This document shows positions 46,127 to 58,658 of a stretch of 64,000 nt of DNA, piece by piece. The stretch spans positions 88,002 through 152,001 of the forward strand of contig NW_027417198.1 in the NCBI RefSeq assembly GCF_009905375.1, in the 5' to 3' direction. This stretch comes from Apium graveolens (taxonomy: Eukaryota > Streptophyta > Magnoliopsida > Apiales > Apiaceae). Made by a program: the position numbers and the translations under genes. Each line of letters begins with the position of its first letter. Positions within the stretch are counted from its first letter, which is position 1. The notes beneath the pieces are model-generated. The model had not been told where the DNA came from and searched no databases. It was given only the letters and a program-made list of their open reading frames with translations.

Positions 46127-49100
46127 AATGTCATAATTGATGAAGTTGCATTAGTTGATGGTCTCAAGCACAACTTACTGAGCATCAGTCAACTATGTGA
46201 TAGAGGGAATACAATTTCCTTCAATTCAGAAGCCTGTGTTGTCACCAGTAAGAAAGACAACAAAGTGGTTCTAACTGGAGTTAGAAAAGGAAATGTGTAC
46301 TTAGCTGACTTCAACTCTACAGATGCAGAATCTATTACTTGTCTCTTCAGCGAAGCAAGTTCAGCTGAAAGTTGGCTATGGCACAAGAAGCTATACCATT
46401 TGAATTTCAAGACAATGAATGATCTAGTCAAAAAGGACTTAGTTAGAGGAATTCCTCTTGTTGAATTCTCAAGGGATGCTTTGTGTGATGCTTGTCAGAA
46501 AGGCAAACAAAGGAAAGCATCATTCAAAAAGAAGCTTGAAACAACAATTGATGAACCATTACAGCTGCTACATATGGATTTGTTTGGACCAGTCAATGTA
46601 TTGTCAATTGCAAGAAAAAGATATTGCTTGGTGATTGTAGATGATTTCTCAAAGTTTTCATGGGTCTATTTTCTTGGATCAAAGGATGAAGCAAGTGAAA
46701 TCATTATCAATCACATCAGGCAAGTCAATAATCATCCTGACTTGAAGGTTAGGAATATCAGGAGTGACAATGGAACTGAGTTCAAGAATTTGACAATGAG
46801 GCTGTTCTGTGAAGAAAATGGAATCATGCATGAGTTCTCAGCTCCAAGAACACCTCAGCAAAATGGGGTAGTTGAAAGAAAGAACAGATCTTTAATTGAG
46901 GCTGCTAGAACAATGCTTGAAGAATCAAAGTTACCAACATATTTCTGGGCTGAAGCTGTTAATTGTGCCTGCTACACTCAGAATATTTCTTTGATCAATC
47001 AAGCTAAAGGCATGACTCCTTATCAGTTGTTCAAGAGAAGAAAACCAACTCTAAACTTTCTTCATGTCTTTGGATGTAAATGCTTTATACTGAGAAATCA
47101 ATCTGACCATAAAGGGAAGTTTGATGCAAAGGCTGATGAAGGGATATTTGTTGGTTACTCAGCTGGAAAATCTTATAGGGTCTACAATCTAAGAACCAAC
47201 ATTGTTATGGAATTTGTGCATGTTGTGTTTGATGATAAAAAGATTGATGGACTAACAGATGAGGGACACCATGAAAGACTCAAATTTGACAACATTGAGA
47301 TATATTGTGATGATAGTGAAGAGGAGATTGATGGAGATGACACTTCAAAAGGGATTCAAGATATGCCCTTGGATAATGCACAGAATTCTGCATCCGTTGA
47401 AAGAGGCAATGCAGTATCCGTTGAAAGACATAGTGCATCATCCGTTGAAGTACATAATGAAGCATCCGTTGATCATAGTTCATCAACGGATAATCGATTT
47501 ACATCATCAGTTGATAGAACTCCAAGTTTCCTGCAAAGGACCAACAACTCAGGGGGAGTTTCAACTGATCAACACTCTGTCTCACATCACGACAATACGG
47601 AGGCCACCTCATCTAGAGCACATCTTCCACCTCAAAGGAAATGGACCAAGAATCATCCCTTTGAACTGATCATTGGTGATGCATCATCTAAAGTGCAAAC
47701 AAGAAAAGCTACTCAAAATGAATGTCTATATAGTAGTTTTCTATCTCAGGAGGAACCTAAGAAAGTGGAAGAAGCCTTAATGGATCCAGATTGGATATTA
47801 GCTATGCAGGAAGAGCTGAACCAATTTGAGAGAAACAAAGTTTGGAAGCTGGTACCCAAGCCAAAGAACAAGAGTTCCATTGACACAAAATGGGTATTCA
47901 GAAACAAGATGGATGAAAATGGCATTGTCATAAGGAATAAAGCCAGATTGGTTGCTAAAGGCTATTCTCAACAAGAGGGAATAGATTTTGATGAAACATT
48001 TGCTCCAGTTGCAAGACTTGAAGCCATCAGAATCTTTCTAGCCTATGCAGCTAATGCCAATTTCAAAGTCTATCAGATGGATGTCAAGAGTGCATTTCTA
48101 AATGGGGAATTGGAGGAAGAAGTTTATGTAAGCCAACCTCCAGGTTTTGAAGATCAAAATTTTCCAGACCATGTGTATTATCTGTTGAAAGCACTCTATG
48201 GACTAAAGCAAGCACCTAGAGCCTGGTATGAGACTTTGTCAAAGTTCCTTCTAGATAATCATTTCACAAGAGGTATTGTTGAAAAAACTCTCTTTTTTAG
48301 AAATATTAATGGCTCTAAGATACTTGTACAAATTTATGTAGATGATATTATATTTGGATCTACAGATGATAAGCTTTGTAAAAAGTTTGCTAAATTAATG
48401 CAAAGTAAATATGAAATGAGCATGATGGGAGAGCTAACTTACTTTCTTGGGTTACAAGTAAAACAAGTTAGTAGTGGAATTTTCATTAGTCAAACTGAAT
48501 ATATTTATGATCTTTTAAAGAAGTTTGACTTAATGGATTGTTCACCTGCAAAAACTCCCATGGCCACTGCCACTAAGCTTGAATTAAACAAGGCTGAAAA
48601 GTCTGTGGATATTACAAGTTATAGAGGCATGGTTGGCTCACTTTTATATTTAACTGCTAGTAGACCTGATATAATGTTTTCTACATGTCTCTGTGCTAGA
48701 TTTCAAGCTGACCCTAAAGAATCTCACTTAGTGGCCATTAAAAGAATTTTCAGATATCTCAAGGGGACTCCAAATCTAGGAATTTGGTACCCTAGAGAGT
48801 CTGGTTTTGATCTAATTGGCTACTCAGATGCAGATTATGCAGGTTGCAAAATAGACAGGAAAAGCACAACAGGCACCTGTCAATTTCTAGGGAACAAGCT
48901 TGTATCATGGTTCAGCAAGAAGCAGAATTCTGTTTCCACATCAACAGCTGAAGCTGAGTACATTGCAGCTGGTAGTTGCTGTGCACAAATACTATGGATG
49001 AGGAACCAGTTATTTGACTATGGTATGACTGTTAACAAAATTCCAATATTTTGTGACAACACAAGTGCCATTGCCATTACTGAAAATCCAGTGCAGCACT

Positions 49101-49279
49101 CAAGAACCAAGCACATTGATATCAAGTACCACTTCATTAGGGAACATGTGATGAAAGGTACAGTGGAACTTCATTTTGTTCCAAGTGAACAACAAATTGT
49201 AGACATATTTACCAAGCCACTTGATGAATCAACATTCACAAGATTGGTAAGTGAGCTAGGTATGCTTAATTACTCTTAA
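46127..49279 (+). CDS. Sire B Pol: protease end, integrase, RT, RNase H
   Basis: Open for more than 1000 codons. After the protease end come the pre-integrase HHCC finger ([21 protein letters not shown]), integrase with D (LLHMDLFGP), D (IRSDNGTEF) and E ([10 protein letters not shown]), a variable linker rich in the ATCCGTTGA word (about 47390-47530), RT with [32 protein letters not shown] and the active-site [11 protein letters not shown], then RNase H with [41 protein letters not shown], and the end [15 protein letters not shown]. All catalytic residues are present. The start is internal because the polyprotein is broken upstream. Confidence 0.95.
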   Translation, partial: NVIIDEVALVDGLKHNLLSISQLCDRGNTISFNSEACVVTSKKDNKVVLTGVRKGNVYLADFNSTDAESITCLFSEASSAESWLWHKKLYHLNFKTMNDLVKKDLVRGIPLVEFSRDALCDACQKGKQRKASFKKKLETTIDEPLQLLHMDLFGPVNVLSIARKRYCLVIVDDFSKFSWVYFLGSKDEASEIIINHIRQVNNHPDLKVRNIRSDNGTEFKNLTMRLFCEENGIMHEFSAPRTPQQNGVVERKNRSLIEAARTMLEESKLPTYFWAEAVNCACYTQNISLINQAKGMTPYQLFKRRKPTLNFLHVFGCKCFILRNQSDHKGKFDAKADEGIFVGYSAGKSYRVYNLRTNIVMEFVHVVFDDKKIDGLTDEGHHERLKFDNIEIYCDDSEEEIDGDDTSKGIQDMPLDNAQNSASVERGNAVSVERHSASSVEVHNEASVDHSSSTDNRFTSSVDRTPSFLQRTNNSGGVSTDQHSVSHHDNTEATSSRAHLPPQRKWTKNHPFELIIGDASSKVQTRKATQNECLYSSFLSQEEPKKVEEALMDPDWILAMQEELNQFERNKVWKLVPKPKNKSSIDTKWVFRNKMDENGIVIRNKARLVAKGYSQQEGIDFDETFAPVARLEAIRIFLAYAANANFKVYQMDVKSAFLNGELEEEVYVSQPPGFEDQNFPDHVYYLLKALYGLKQAPRAWYETLSKFLLDNHFTRGIVEKTLFFRNINGSKILVQIYVDDIIFGSTDDKLCKKFAKLMQSKYEMSMMGELTYFLGLQVKQVSSGIFISQTEYIYDLLKKFDLMDCSPAKTPMATATKLELNKAEKSVDITSYRGMVGSLLYLTASRPDIMFSTCLCARFQADPKESHLVAIKRIFRYLKGTPNLGIWYPRESGFDLIGYSDADYAGCKIDRKSTTGTCQFLGNKLVSWFSKKQNSVSTSTAEAEYIAAGSCCAQILWMRNQLFDYGMTVNKIPIFCDNTSAIAITENPVQHSRTKHIDIKYHFIREHVMKGTVELHFVPSEQQIVDIFTKPLDESTFTRLVSELGMLNYS

Positions 49280-49837
49280 AATTCATGTCCTTATTGCAAT
49301 TTGAATTGAAGCCTGAAATGTATTAGCTGCAAGAACAAATTTGATTTTTAACATAGATTATTCCATCAACGAATATTCCCTATCCGTTGAAAGTCAAAAT
49401 TGTTCTGTCAACGAATGTTCATTATTCGTTGAAAGTCATATACATTTCTGGAATTTTTATCCGTCAACGGATAAAACTGAAGTGCTCTTCAACGGATGAC
49501 AGTTTACCTTATCCGTTGAAATATCACATCAGTCGATTCAGGTGTTTCACAGCCGTTGATTCTATTGTCTTAACCGTTGATACTCATACATACAGCTGTA
49601 TGTATTTGTTTTAAAGGTAGTTTTTAGAATACTTACAGTTTATTCTTAAACGGCTGAAATTCACTTACATATATTTATTGTTTAATCTCTTATTTATGCT
49701 TTTTAATTTGAGAAAGTATATAAGCCCTTCTGATTTTTCATTTTTTTTACTTTACGCTTTCTTGAAATTTCAAAGCTTTTACCATTTTCTCTCTGCAAAA
49801 ACCTTCAAGTTATTCTCTGCAAATTCTACTCACAACA
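49280..49837 (+). other. Spacer between pol and ORF3 of Sire B
   Basis: No ORF. 49360-49570 holds nine or so TCAACGGAT/ATCCGTTGA words and near variants, including the self-complementary TTATCCGTCAACGGATAA (about 49459-49476). The end is rich in pyrimidines before the ORF3 start (CTTTTACCATTTTCTCTC), as in a leader or a splice acceptor region. Confidence 0.7.
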
Positions 49838-52800
49838 ATGGCACCAGTAGTAAAGATTATGTCTCAATCCGGATTCATCTATGAGAAGAACAATTTCATA
49901 GCTTTGGTAGAAAAGAATGAAGCCCACTCCGATTATCACAAAATGATGGACTTCATCAAAAACTGTAAACTTAGCTATGCAATGCTGGAAGCCCCAACGA
50001 TTTACTGTGAAGTAGTTGAGGAGATTTGGACAACTGCTGAGTTCAACTCAATAGATATGACTATCTCCTTCACTCTCAAAGGTAAAAATCACTGTGTTAA
50101 CTGTGATGATTTACTAGCATGTTTTAAATTACCTGAGAACAATGCCATGACACCACACACTGATAATGATGTATCCAGCATGTTAGATTCCATAGGTTAT
50201 TCTCTTAACTCTGCTAGTTTAGGGAGTATTAAAAGAAAAGGCCTTAGGAAATAATGGAGTTTTCTTGGGGATGCCTTTATCAAGGTTTTCTCTGGGAAAA
50301 TTAGCAATTTTGATGCCATAACTTCATCTCTTGTTAATATGCTCTATATGCTTGTTTCTGATAGGTATTTTAATTTTAGCAACTATGTTATGCTAGAATT
50401 GGGTACTAGATTAGGTAACAAAGCTAATAGATCTAATAACATCTATTATGCTAGATTCTTTATGTTATTGGCTAACCATGTTGCTGAAGGTTTGGTCATA
50501 ACCAATGAGAATAATAAACTCAAGTGTTGGGCACAAAGAAAAGAGTTCTTGCAGATTTATTGAGAATGGATCTCAACAACAGTGTGCCATTGGTATATTT
50601 ACCAATCATGAATGCACCTCAGGTAAGTGAGGTAATTGCTTCTACAACTCCTACTTCTTCCAACCCCTCTATTTCTTTATCTTCTAGTGTGGCCATGGAA
50701 TCTGTGACAATGCCCCAACAGATTCCTACCAAGGTCACCAAAACTAAACTTTCAAAATCAAAGACAAAGAAAACTACCTCTGTTGTTTCTCAAAAGACAA
50801 CAGTTGTAACATCTACCATTAACCTTGAAGGGAGTGAACAGGGTGTGAGTGGTGAGGGGAGGGGTGAACATCAAAGAAACCCCCAGGATAAGGAAGTAGA
50901 GTTAAGTGCTTCCCAAGCTAGCCAAGTCACAGTTTCTCAAAAAGCTGTGGTGGTTGAAAGGGTTACTAGCATATCCCTAGCTGCATCCTCCCAAAAGGAT
51001 GTAACTATTGAAAATAGTTCCCAACCAGGAACACAGAACAAACGAGGGAGGGACACTAAAGCCAAACACTCACCAACAAAAGCCTTTATTAGAAGAAAGA
51101 GAGCAAGAACCCAATCTTCTACACAGGGTGCACACACTGCACGGATACATCCATCTGTATCTATGCCTTCTCAAACTCAGTTTGATGTGGCTCCAACAAA
51201 TGTGGAGTCACAGCCCCATTCTCTCACAATTAACACACATCAATCACCACACACTTCTTCACCATCTCTAGATGTGGATATGTTATTCCCATCAATTCCT
51301 GATTCTCCCTCTTTACAACTCAGGGAGGAGCCCCACTCAAATACAAGTGATCATCATCTTTTAGATGATTTGTTGGATCACCCGCAAATTCTTTCAGATG
51401 TAATTGAAGGATCTGTGTCACCAAAACTCATATCAATCTACACAGATTCAACAGTTATATCACTTTCAATTTCTACTTCTTTTCCTTCTTCAACGGATAT
51501 CACTCATCCGTTGACAAGTGGTTGTTCTTCAACGGATAAGCTTAACAGCAGTTATCCGTTGATACCATCAGTTTCACCTTCAACGGCTATTCCTCATCCG
51601 TTGATAGTCTCCACACACACAACTGAAACAATTCCAAGTGTAGAAGACTTGATTACTGTACAATCACTTCTAGGACTGAGGGAAGGGAGTGACAATTTGA
51701 GTGAGAGGCTGGGTTGCTCCCAGGCAAAAGGAGAGATTGAGAGCTCAAACATGCATGCTATTTTTTCCAGCATGGCAAAAGTAAGTGAGAGGAGTACCAC
51801 CTTAGTAGGTGAAGGTGAGGGAGTGAGTTGTGTGAGCCAGGGGGAGCCCCTGATGCAAGAACATAGAGAAAATGAGAGAAAGGCAGGTACAGCAGAAATA
51901 AGGATGGATCCAGCCATTGCTAGTGAGTCAATGATTGTGAATGATGCTGAAAAGGAAAGACAATTTCAGCAACATTACAAAGCTGTTATTGATAACATTT
52001 CCTTGGATGCTGACACTTTTACTCATCCTGTTTCAGCCTATCAATTATTGGCTGCACAGGGCAATGTGGAGGCGGAAAAGACACTACATCTAGTACATAC
52101 AACAACATCTCTTCAAAGGGACAAAGCTGCTATTAACAAGATGCCTTCAACAGCTGGTGAGTCATTTGAAGAATTTGGAGTAAATTCTGATGATGATGAC
52201 TTTGTTTCTTCTGATGGAAGCATGAACTTAGGGGGAGATGAAGGCCCTAGTTCTATTCCAAATCTACCTGAATGGGCCTTCACAAAGGAGTCTACAACAG
52301 GGTAATTCAATGTCTCCTTAGTCAAACAAATCAGTACTATCAAACAGGCCATTCAGAAAACTTCTCATGCTGGTACAAAGGCTATCCTTACAGCTCACTT
52401 GGACTCACTGCATCTCATGAAGTTGCAGCAAGTAAGACAGAATCTGAGTGTGGATGAACTCAGAAAAGGATATTGCTGACTTAAAATCCTACAATTCTGA
52501 AAAATTGGATTCAGTCATGCCCTATGGTACAATACAGGACATTTTGTTGAGATTGAAAAAGGAATCACATACTGAAAAGAGGCTGGCCAAATTGGAAGAC
52601 AGAGTTCAAGTTATTGAAGATTCTGTGGCCACCATTCTTCACAACCAACAATCTCAAACAAATCTACTTATGCAGCTGGCAAAAGCACAGGGCTTGACCC
52701 CTCTCCTTGATGATAACAAAAAGGGGGAGAGTAAAAGGGAAGGGGAAGGAGAGCCATCTACAAAAATCCAAATATCTAAAGTGCTAGTTCCTGCCATCAC

Positions 52801-54370
52801 TACTTCTCCAATCATTCAAATCAAAGGAAAGCCTGATGGAATTGATTTAATCCAGCTAGCAGCAGCTGAAATTCAAGTGAAAGAGAAAAGGAGGAGAATT
52901 GATGAAAGGATGCAACAATTGTTTGGCTCTACACAAGATAAATCAATATCTGTGAAACATAGCACAAAGGTTGAACCAATCAATATGGAGCACAAGCCAG
53001 AAAGGAGAAATAAGGTTGGAGAGACTTCTTTCAAGAATCTAAAACCTATGGTTCTCAAGCCCAACACTAGATCCAGCAAGGACTCCACAAAGAACCCTCT
53101 AGACTTTGCTCAGATGAAAGAAGTGGACTTTCCTCTTTCAAAGCCTGATGAAGACAAAGTTTTGGGTACTAGCATCATAAAACACAAGGAGACCATGGAT
53201 GAGGCAGTAAGGAGAAACATGGCTATTATCTTTAGAGAGGGAAAGAGCATATGTGTGATGCAAGGACATCCCAAATTCTCAATAGCCAAGAGGGAAGAAA
53301 CCAAAAGGTTAAAGAAAGAAGCTGAAAAACTCAAGGCTAACAAAAGAGCACAAGCAAAGCTTGAACAAAAGCTAAAGTCAAGTCTAGTTGAAAATGAGAA
53401 AGGAATTGAAGTCAGGGGTGAAGACAAGATTGCAAACTTAGATGAGGTTTTTGGGAGTATATTTGGTGAAAGTATGGAGGAAAAAGAGGAATGGCAGAAG
53501 GGAAACAGAAGAAAGGCCAAGGCACATAGAAGGAGTGAAGGCAACACTGAAGAAACTAAATCTCTACCTTCCATACCTGAACCCTTTGTTGCTGATCCCA
53601 CTATAAACATCCATGGTGAACCAATCATCCCAAAAGAGGAACCTATTGATTGGGACACCATCAATTTGCCTACCTTTTTAACCACTCTTCCACTACCAAA
53701 GAAACAGAAAAGAAAATCCAAATCTACACCTCCCCTAAACTCTAAGAAATTCACTCAAAAACATAAACCTAACCCTAAGCCACCCATTTCTAAAGATGAT
53801 TATGTTCACATCTGTGACATAAAAGAAATTTCATACATTGAACTCTATCTGGATGAGCTGGAGGATGTAAGGGGAATTGCTGCTTACAGACAGCTACCAG
53901 AGAGATTGGTGTTCAGATACAAAGGAGCTGGGGAAAGAACATGGCCTCTCTACAGGATTCTGAATGAAGGCTACTCTACCTTGATCAGAGTCTTTACAGC
54001 CATACAAAAGGATTCTGGCTTTACCAGGACTGCCAAGACTGAAATTCTCAACAAGATTGCCAACATAAGGAAAACTTGGAGGGAGCCCAATGCCTTGCCC
54101 AGAACCTTACTCATTCAAGAAAGGGGAACTACAGTTCACAAATCACCTCATTGGTTGATGGAATTCAGAGATGATAAAGGAGTCAGAAGATTTTTCAGAC
54201 TTGAAGACCAACTCAAGATTGCCAGCAATGAAACTCTCAAAGAAATGCAATCTAAGTTGGATATCAGTGATGAAGATGAAGCTGAATTCTTCAGACAACT
54301 CCAACTCCAAATTGAGGAAAATGACAAAGGGCTAGGAAAGAAAACCAGGGATCAAAGAAGAAAAAGATGA
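49838..54370 (+). pseudogene. Sire B ORF3 (env position), about 1500 codons, broken
   Basis: Large ORF downstream of pol in the place called env-like in Sire elements. Segments: 49838-50254, 50339-50563, 50524-52305, 52448-54370, separated by a TAA (50252), a frameshift near 50545, a TAA (52303) and a frameshift near 52465. The N-terminus (MAPVVKIMSQSGFIYEKNN, EEIWTTAEFNSIDMTISFTL, DLLACFKLPENN) resembles plant transposon-type proteins; the middle is Ser/Thr/Pro-rich; the C-terminus is Lys/Glu-rich with coiled-coil and a conserved end (HWLMEFRDDKGVRRFFRLED). I see no signal peptide, transmembrane span or cleavage site. The function is unknown. Confidence 0.8.
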
Positions 54371-54546
54371 TTTGCTCAGGCTAGAGGAGCATCCTTGGAA
54401 ATACTGTAAATCTTCAATTACCTTCTAGTACATACACTTTTGCAGGCACTTTTGAATTTCTACTTAGTTTCAGTTCATATAATTGTTAAGTGTTTTGTTA
54501 TCATCAAGTTAACCTTGAATTTATGTCTACAATTCTTATAGACATA
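54371..54546 (+). other. Sire B 3' untranslated region
   Basis: No ORF. Ends in the purine tract. Confidence 0.6.
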
Positions 54547-54558
54547 AATAGGGGGAGA
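54547..54558 (+). other. Polypurine tract of Sire B
   Basis: ATAGGGGGAGAT run directly before the 3' LTR; the same string (reversed) lies beside A2 and A3 3' LTRs. Confidence 0.88.
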
Positions 54559-54559
54559 T

Positions 54560-55618
54560 TGTTAGGAATATATGTGCATTAGTTTGATGATATGTTTAAC
54601 AAAACACTTAAGTAGAAATCTAGTGTTTGTAGCCTCAACGGATAAGACCATTTTGGCTATCCGTTGATGGTGTAGCTTTACTTAGAAATAAGTCTAGTGT
54701 TGTAGCACATTTCAGTCTCTAAATTTGAGATATAAATTCTTAAATGTTGAGGGAAATTATAAGTCATGTTGACTACTAGAGGATATGCAGATAGGAAGGC
54801 CAATTGTAAGTATTTCATGCCTTGTAATTTTGTATAAATGAAATGGTGTCAACGGATAACTTAAAGACCTTCAACGGATGAGAAACAAAGCTTCAACGGA
54901 TGTCTCTAAAGCTTCAACAGATAACATCCTTCAACGGATGAGTGCATCAACGGATAGAGCTTCAACTGCTAACACATCAACGGATAAAGCCATCAACGGA
55001 TGAAGGCTTCAACGGATGTTCTGTTAAATAGCAGTTGACAAGTGGTAGTTGTACCTACAAACAGAGGCACATGGGTTGACAGAGACAACTGAGATGTGGT
55101 AGCCTATTTCAGGAACATCAGAAAAAGCAGCCGTTCTACTCTAGTATAAAGAGGCAATAGTCAACAATGCATTGGAGTAAAATGGAGAAGAAACAAGTGG
55201 AGAACTTATTTTATTATTGTACTTTTTATCTTTGTCTTCACTTATAAACTTGGTGATATATAAACCAAGTAGCAGCTAGTAATTAGACAAGAATTTTTCC
55301 AGAGCTGTTTAGAAAAATCTTGAGAGAAAAATTATCTAGTTTGTACTAGGACACAGCTGTGATCAACTTCTTGAATCACAGATTTTATGAAATACCATCT
55401 CTGGTGGAACAACAATCCACCAGAAAAGTTTTTAAGGTCTGTTGTGTTCTTTACATTAGTGTTTGAATATATATCTGTCAGTATTAGCTTAAAGCAATTC
55501 ATACACTTGTTTATCTTAAACACATAGCCTTTGAAACTGCTCAAAACTTGAAAAAGTTTTGAGATTTACATTCAACCCCCCTTCTGTAAATCTCATTGTT
55601 AGTTCATTAGGAATAACA
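54560..55618 (+). repeat. 3' LTR of Sire B
   Basis: 1059 bp, seven substitutions from the 5' LTR and no indel. In all seven the 3' copy has A or T where the 5' copy has G or C (sites 54721, 54919, 55129, 55171, 55244, 55353 and 55387, each within a base or two). Confidence 0.97.
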
Positions 55619-58600
55619 ACCATTTGCTGCAGTCTTCAAAGGTTGAGTCTGTTTGGCTTTAGTGAATCCTGGTAGGAGTAACTTTGAGGATTTAACATGA
55701 GCAATGTCAGAGGTTTCCTTAAACTTATCTTCTGATATCAAGCCAACCTGAGCTAGGTCAGAGGTTGCTTGCTTCATAGTTATATCAGAACTTACTATAT
55801 CTTGACTCTGAACAACTTGAGCCATGTCAGAGGTTGTTTGAGAAATATTCCTTGAAGTCAGAGTAAGATTTGCATCTTCATCAGATATTTCTTCATCCAT
55901 AGGAGGCACATAAACCTTTACAGGTTCACCAACTTTTTCTTTGCCCTTGGACCTTGGATCTATCTGTAATTGTGATTTGGCCTTGGTTGCCACAGGATTT
56001 GTCCTTTCTTTTATCACAATGCCTTTATCCGTAGGAAGTTTCTTTTCAACAAAAGCTTTAGATTTGGAGTTGACTTTTTCTAACTTAAGTCTAACTTCTT
56101 CTTCCTTTAGACTCCCAAAGTCCATTCCTGGATTTTCTTTCAGAAATAACTGTCTTGAAATTTCTTCATCAAGTTCCAAAAGTTCATCAGAACTTATCCT
56201 TTTACCAGTATCAGAAGTTATTCTTCTCCCAGTATCAGAACTTGTTCTTTAACTTGTAGTTCCAGTTCTACTTGATGAGAGACCTCCACCTTGACCATGA
56301 CCTCCACCCATTCCAGAGTTTCCCGGATCATTACCATCATCCTTTCCCTTCAGTGTCTTAACAGATTTGTATTTGGACTTAATTACCTTCTCCCCCTTTT
56401 TGGCATCAGCAGGTAAAAGAAGAGAGACAAGCAATTCCACTGAGGATTGGATCTCATTGAGTTGAGATTGCTGAGAAGCTTGATTTTTCAAAATTTCATC
56501 AATGTGAGACTGTTGCTTCTCTTGGGTTTTCTCAATGTAGGTAATTTTATCAAAGGAAGGTTGGAAAAACCTTTTCTTGTCCAACTTGACAACTGTAGCT
56601 TGCTGATTTAAGGATTCTTGAATCTTGTCCACCTTGTCCTGAGTTACAGATTGTTGACCTTGAAGGTGCCTTGTACTAAGTGCAGTAACTCTTAGCTGTG
56701 GTTTGAAATCATCATTAACTAGCATCTCATCAGCTTTTTCCAAGTGATCAGCAAGAATCTTTTCAGAAGGAACAAAGGTAACTGTGTTCCACTCATGTCC
56801 TCTAGGAGTTTCACTCCAAGGTACTGGTGCTTCCCCTGTAATAAACTTTTTGACTATCTCAGCTTTTGAAGGAGCTTATAGAGGTGCATGTCCAGAAGGA
56901 CCAGCTGCATCAACATCTATATTTGTAGCAGCATTACCAGTATCATCAACATTTGCAACATCAAAACTTATAGAGTCAACATCCTCAGCATCCTCTGATA
57001 AAAGAACAGTATGAGAGGCTATGGAGGCTTCAACATCATCCTCTAAGTGCTGATCTCCAACTAAGTTCTGATCAACAGCCATATTCTGATGCTCACCTAA
57101 AATCTGATCTTCAGTATCTAGATGCAGAGAAGGTGTTGTAGGCAATTCTGGATTAAAATCAGCATCATTAATTGGTGTTGTTGGTGGAGTGACTTGAGTT
57201 GGTGGAGCTTCTAGATACAAAACCTGAGGCACTTCCGAGTTATAGATGTCAATTTCATCACTTGGCCCCTGGTTATCAGCATGTACTGGAGATACTGGAG
57301 GTGTGGGAATGTGAGTAGTTTCTGGCTCATGTAGTGGAGAGTGATGAGTTGCATGAAGGTCTGGATTAGCACTAGGAGAATTGTGAGCTTCAATAGGGTC
57401 TTGTGAGATCAGAGATTCCTGACCCCCTTCCTTAGATGCTGATTCCATTCCTTTACCAGAACCTTCAGGCCTTTTTGCCAATGATTTGAATCTTTTAGCT
57501 TTTAAGGAGTCTTTAGGAGCTTTATCATCAAAATTACGCTTTTTAAGCCTTTTTAGGGGCCTAGAACTCCCAATATCAACATCCTTCTGACAAGAGACCT
57601 TCTCAGCTTCTCGAACAACAGGTTCTAAAATAGGAACCTGTTCCTCAGCATCTGATTCATCTCGCAGAATGAATCTCCTTCTCTTCTGTTATGTCTGAGG
57701 TACTTTCTTAGTCCTCTTATGTTTGGAAGATGAAGGCTGCACTGTAGGATCTGAAGGTTGAGGTTGAGAAGTTTGAGGTGGTTGAGTAGAGGTGGTAGGT
57801 GCTGATGGATGAGGTTCATATGGTTGAACATCAGGATATAATGCAGTGTATTTAACTGGATCGTAGTTGATTAAGGCTTGTTTGACAGATAAAGGAATTA
57901 GGAGGGGTCTTAACACAGCCTTCTTATTATCAGTAGATTATAAGTCATTAAAAGCTCTTTTAGCTATTCTGAATGATGAAATTAATTCACTAGCATTTCG
58001 GGGCTTATTATCACAATAGAAACTATATATAAGCTGACATAATCTAGTAAAATAAACAGTAGTTCTATCTTCTGTCATTCTATCCCCAATAAAACCTAAG
58101 ACAACACTTGCATAGTCAAAATCAGGTTTAATTTATGAGAGCATACCCGATTTGTTGGCTGAATATGGGAATTGCATCGAAATTGGAACATTTGTTTGCA
58201 AAAGCCTTGGTTATGCAATCAAAGAAGAAACTCCATTCCCTCCTTATGAAAGAGCTCTTCAACTGGCCCAGCTTTGCCAATGTCTTCTTATATCCCAGAC
58301 TGGCCATCATATTTTGAAGAACTGGCTCTTCAACAGTAGAATAGACACAGTTCTCAGGTAGCTGCAGTGCTTGTCGAACCGTAGACAATGTCACATCATA
58401 CTCATCCTCCCCTGATAAAAAAATAATACTTGGGGACCCTTGAGCACCACCATCATCATATACACCGCTTCTCCAGAAGTTCAGGACTTGAGTACCAGAG
58501 ACTGCTTCAGGTTCGATCAGAGCATACCCAATATCAGAACTAGCAAGAAAGTCCTGAATGAAGTGAAGTTCAGATGGTGCTTCTGACTTGCTAAGAATAG

Positions 58601-58658
58601 CGGAGAAGTTATTAGGAACAAACGTAGCTCCATCGAAAATTATGTCCTTGGGTGCCAT
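55619..58658 (-). pseudogene. Sire A3 ORF3, N-terminal and middle part
   Basis: The start is the ATG at 58656-58658 (MAPKDIIFDGATFVPNNFSA). Segment 58658-58128 has QVLNFWRSGVYDDG, VTLSTVRQALQLPENCV, FIRREWSFFFDCITKAF, the same fold of blocks as B ORF3 (EEIW..., CFKLPEN, WSFLGDAFIKVF). Next come degraded Ser/Pro/Gln-rich pieces (57916-57625, 57481-56876), a coiled-coil-like piece (56743-56249) and a Lys-rich piece (56179-55619). It continues at 42411-41495 beyond element B. Several stops and frameshifts; a dead copy. No envelope features are visible. Confidence 0.78.

Larger units (their letters stand above)
42412..55618 (+). mobile_element. Complete Sire-type Ty1/copia element B
   Basis: 13.2 kb, plus strand, with identical-length LTRs (1059 bp each) and a perfect target duplication ACCAT (42407-42411 and 55619-55623). 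Order: LTR, primer site, gag, linker, protease, integrase, RT, RNase H, spacer, long ORF3, purine tract, LTR. The LTRs differ at seven bases (0.7 percent), so it is the youngest insertion here. A few point breaks (gag stop at 45089, protease shift near 46126, ORF3 stops) probably disable it. It belongs to a family different from A but with the same plan. Confidence 0.97.

Noticed and set aside
49838..54370. Retroviral envelope gene in Sire B
   Set aside because: Position fits, but there is no signal peptide, transmembrane span or protease site in any reading segment.
42412..55618. Sire B as an intact, active element
   Set aside because: LTRs and Pol core are good, but a stop in Gag, a frameshift in protease and two stops in ORF3 argue against autonomous activity; movement with help from other copies remains possible.
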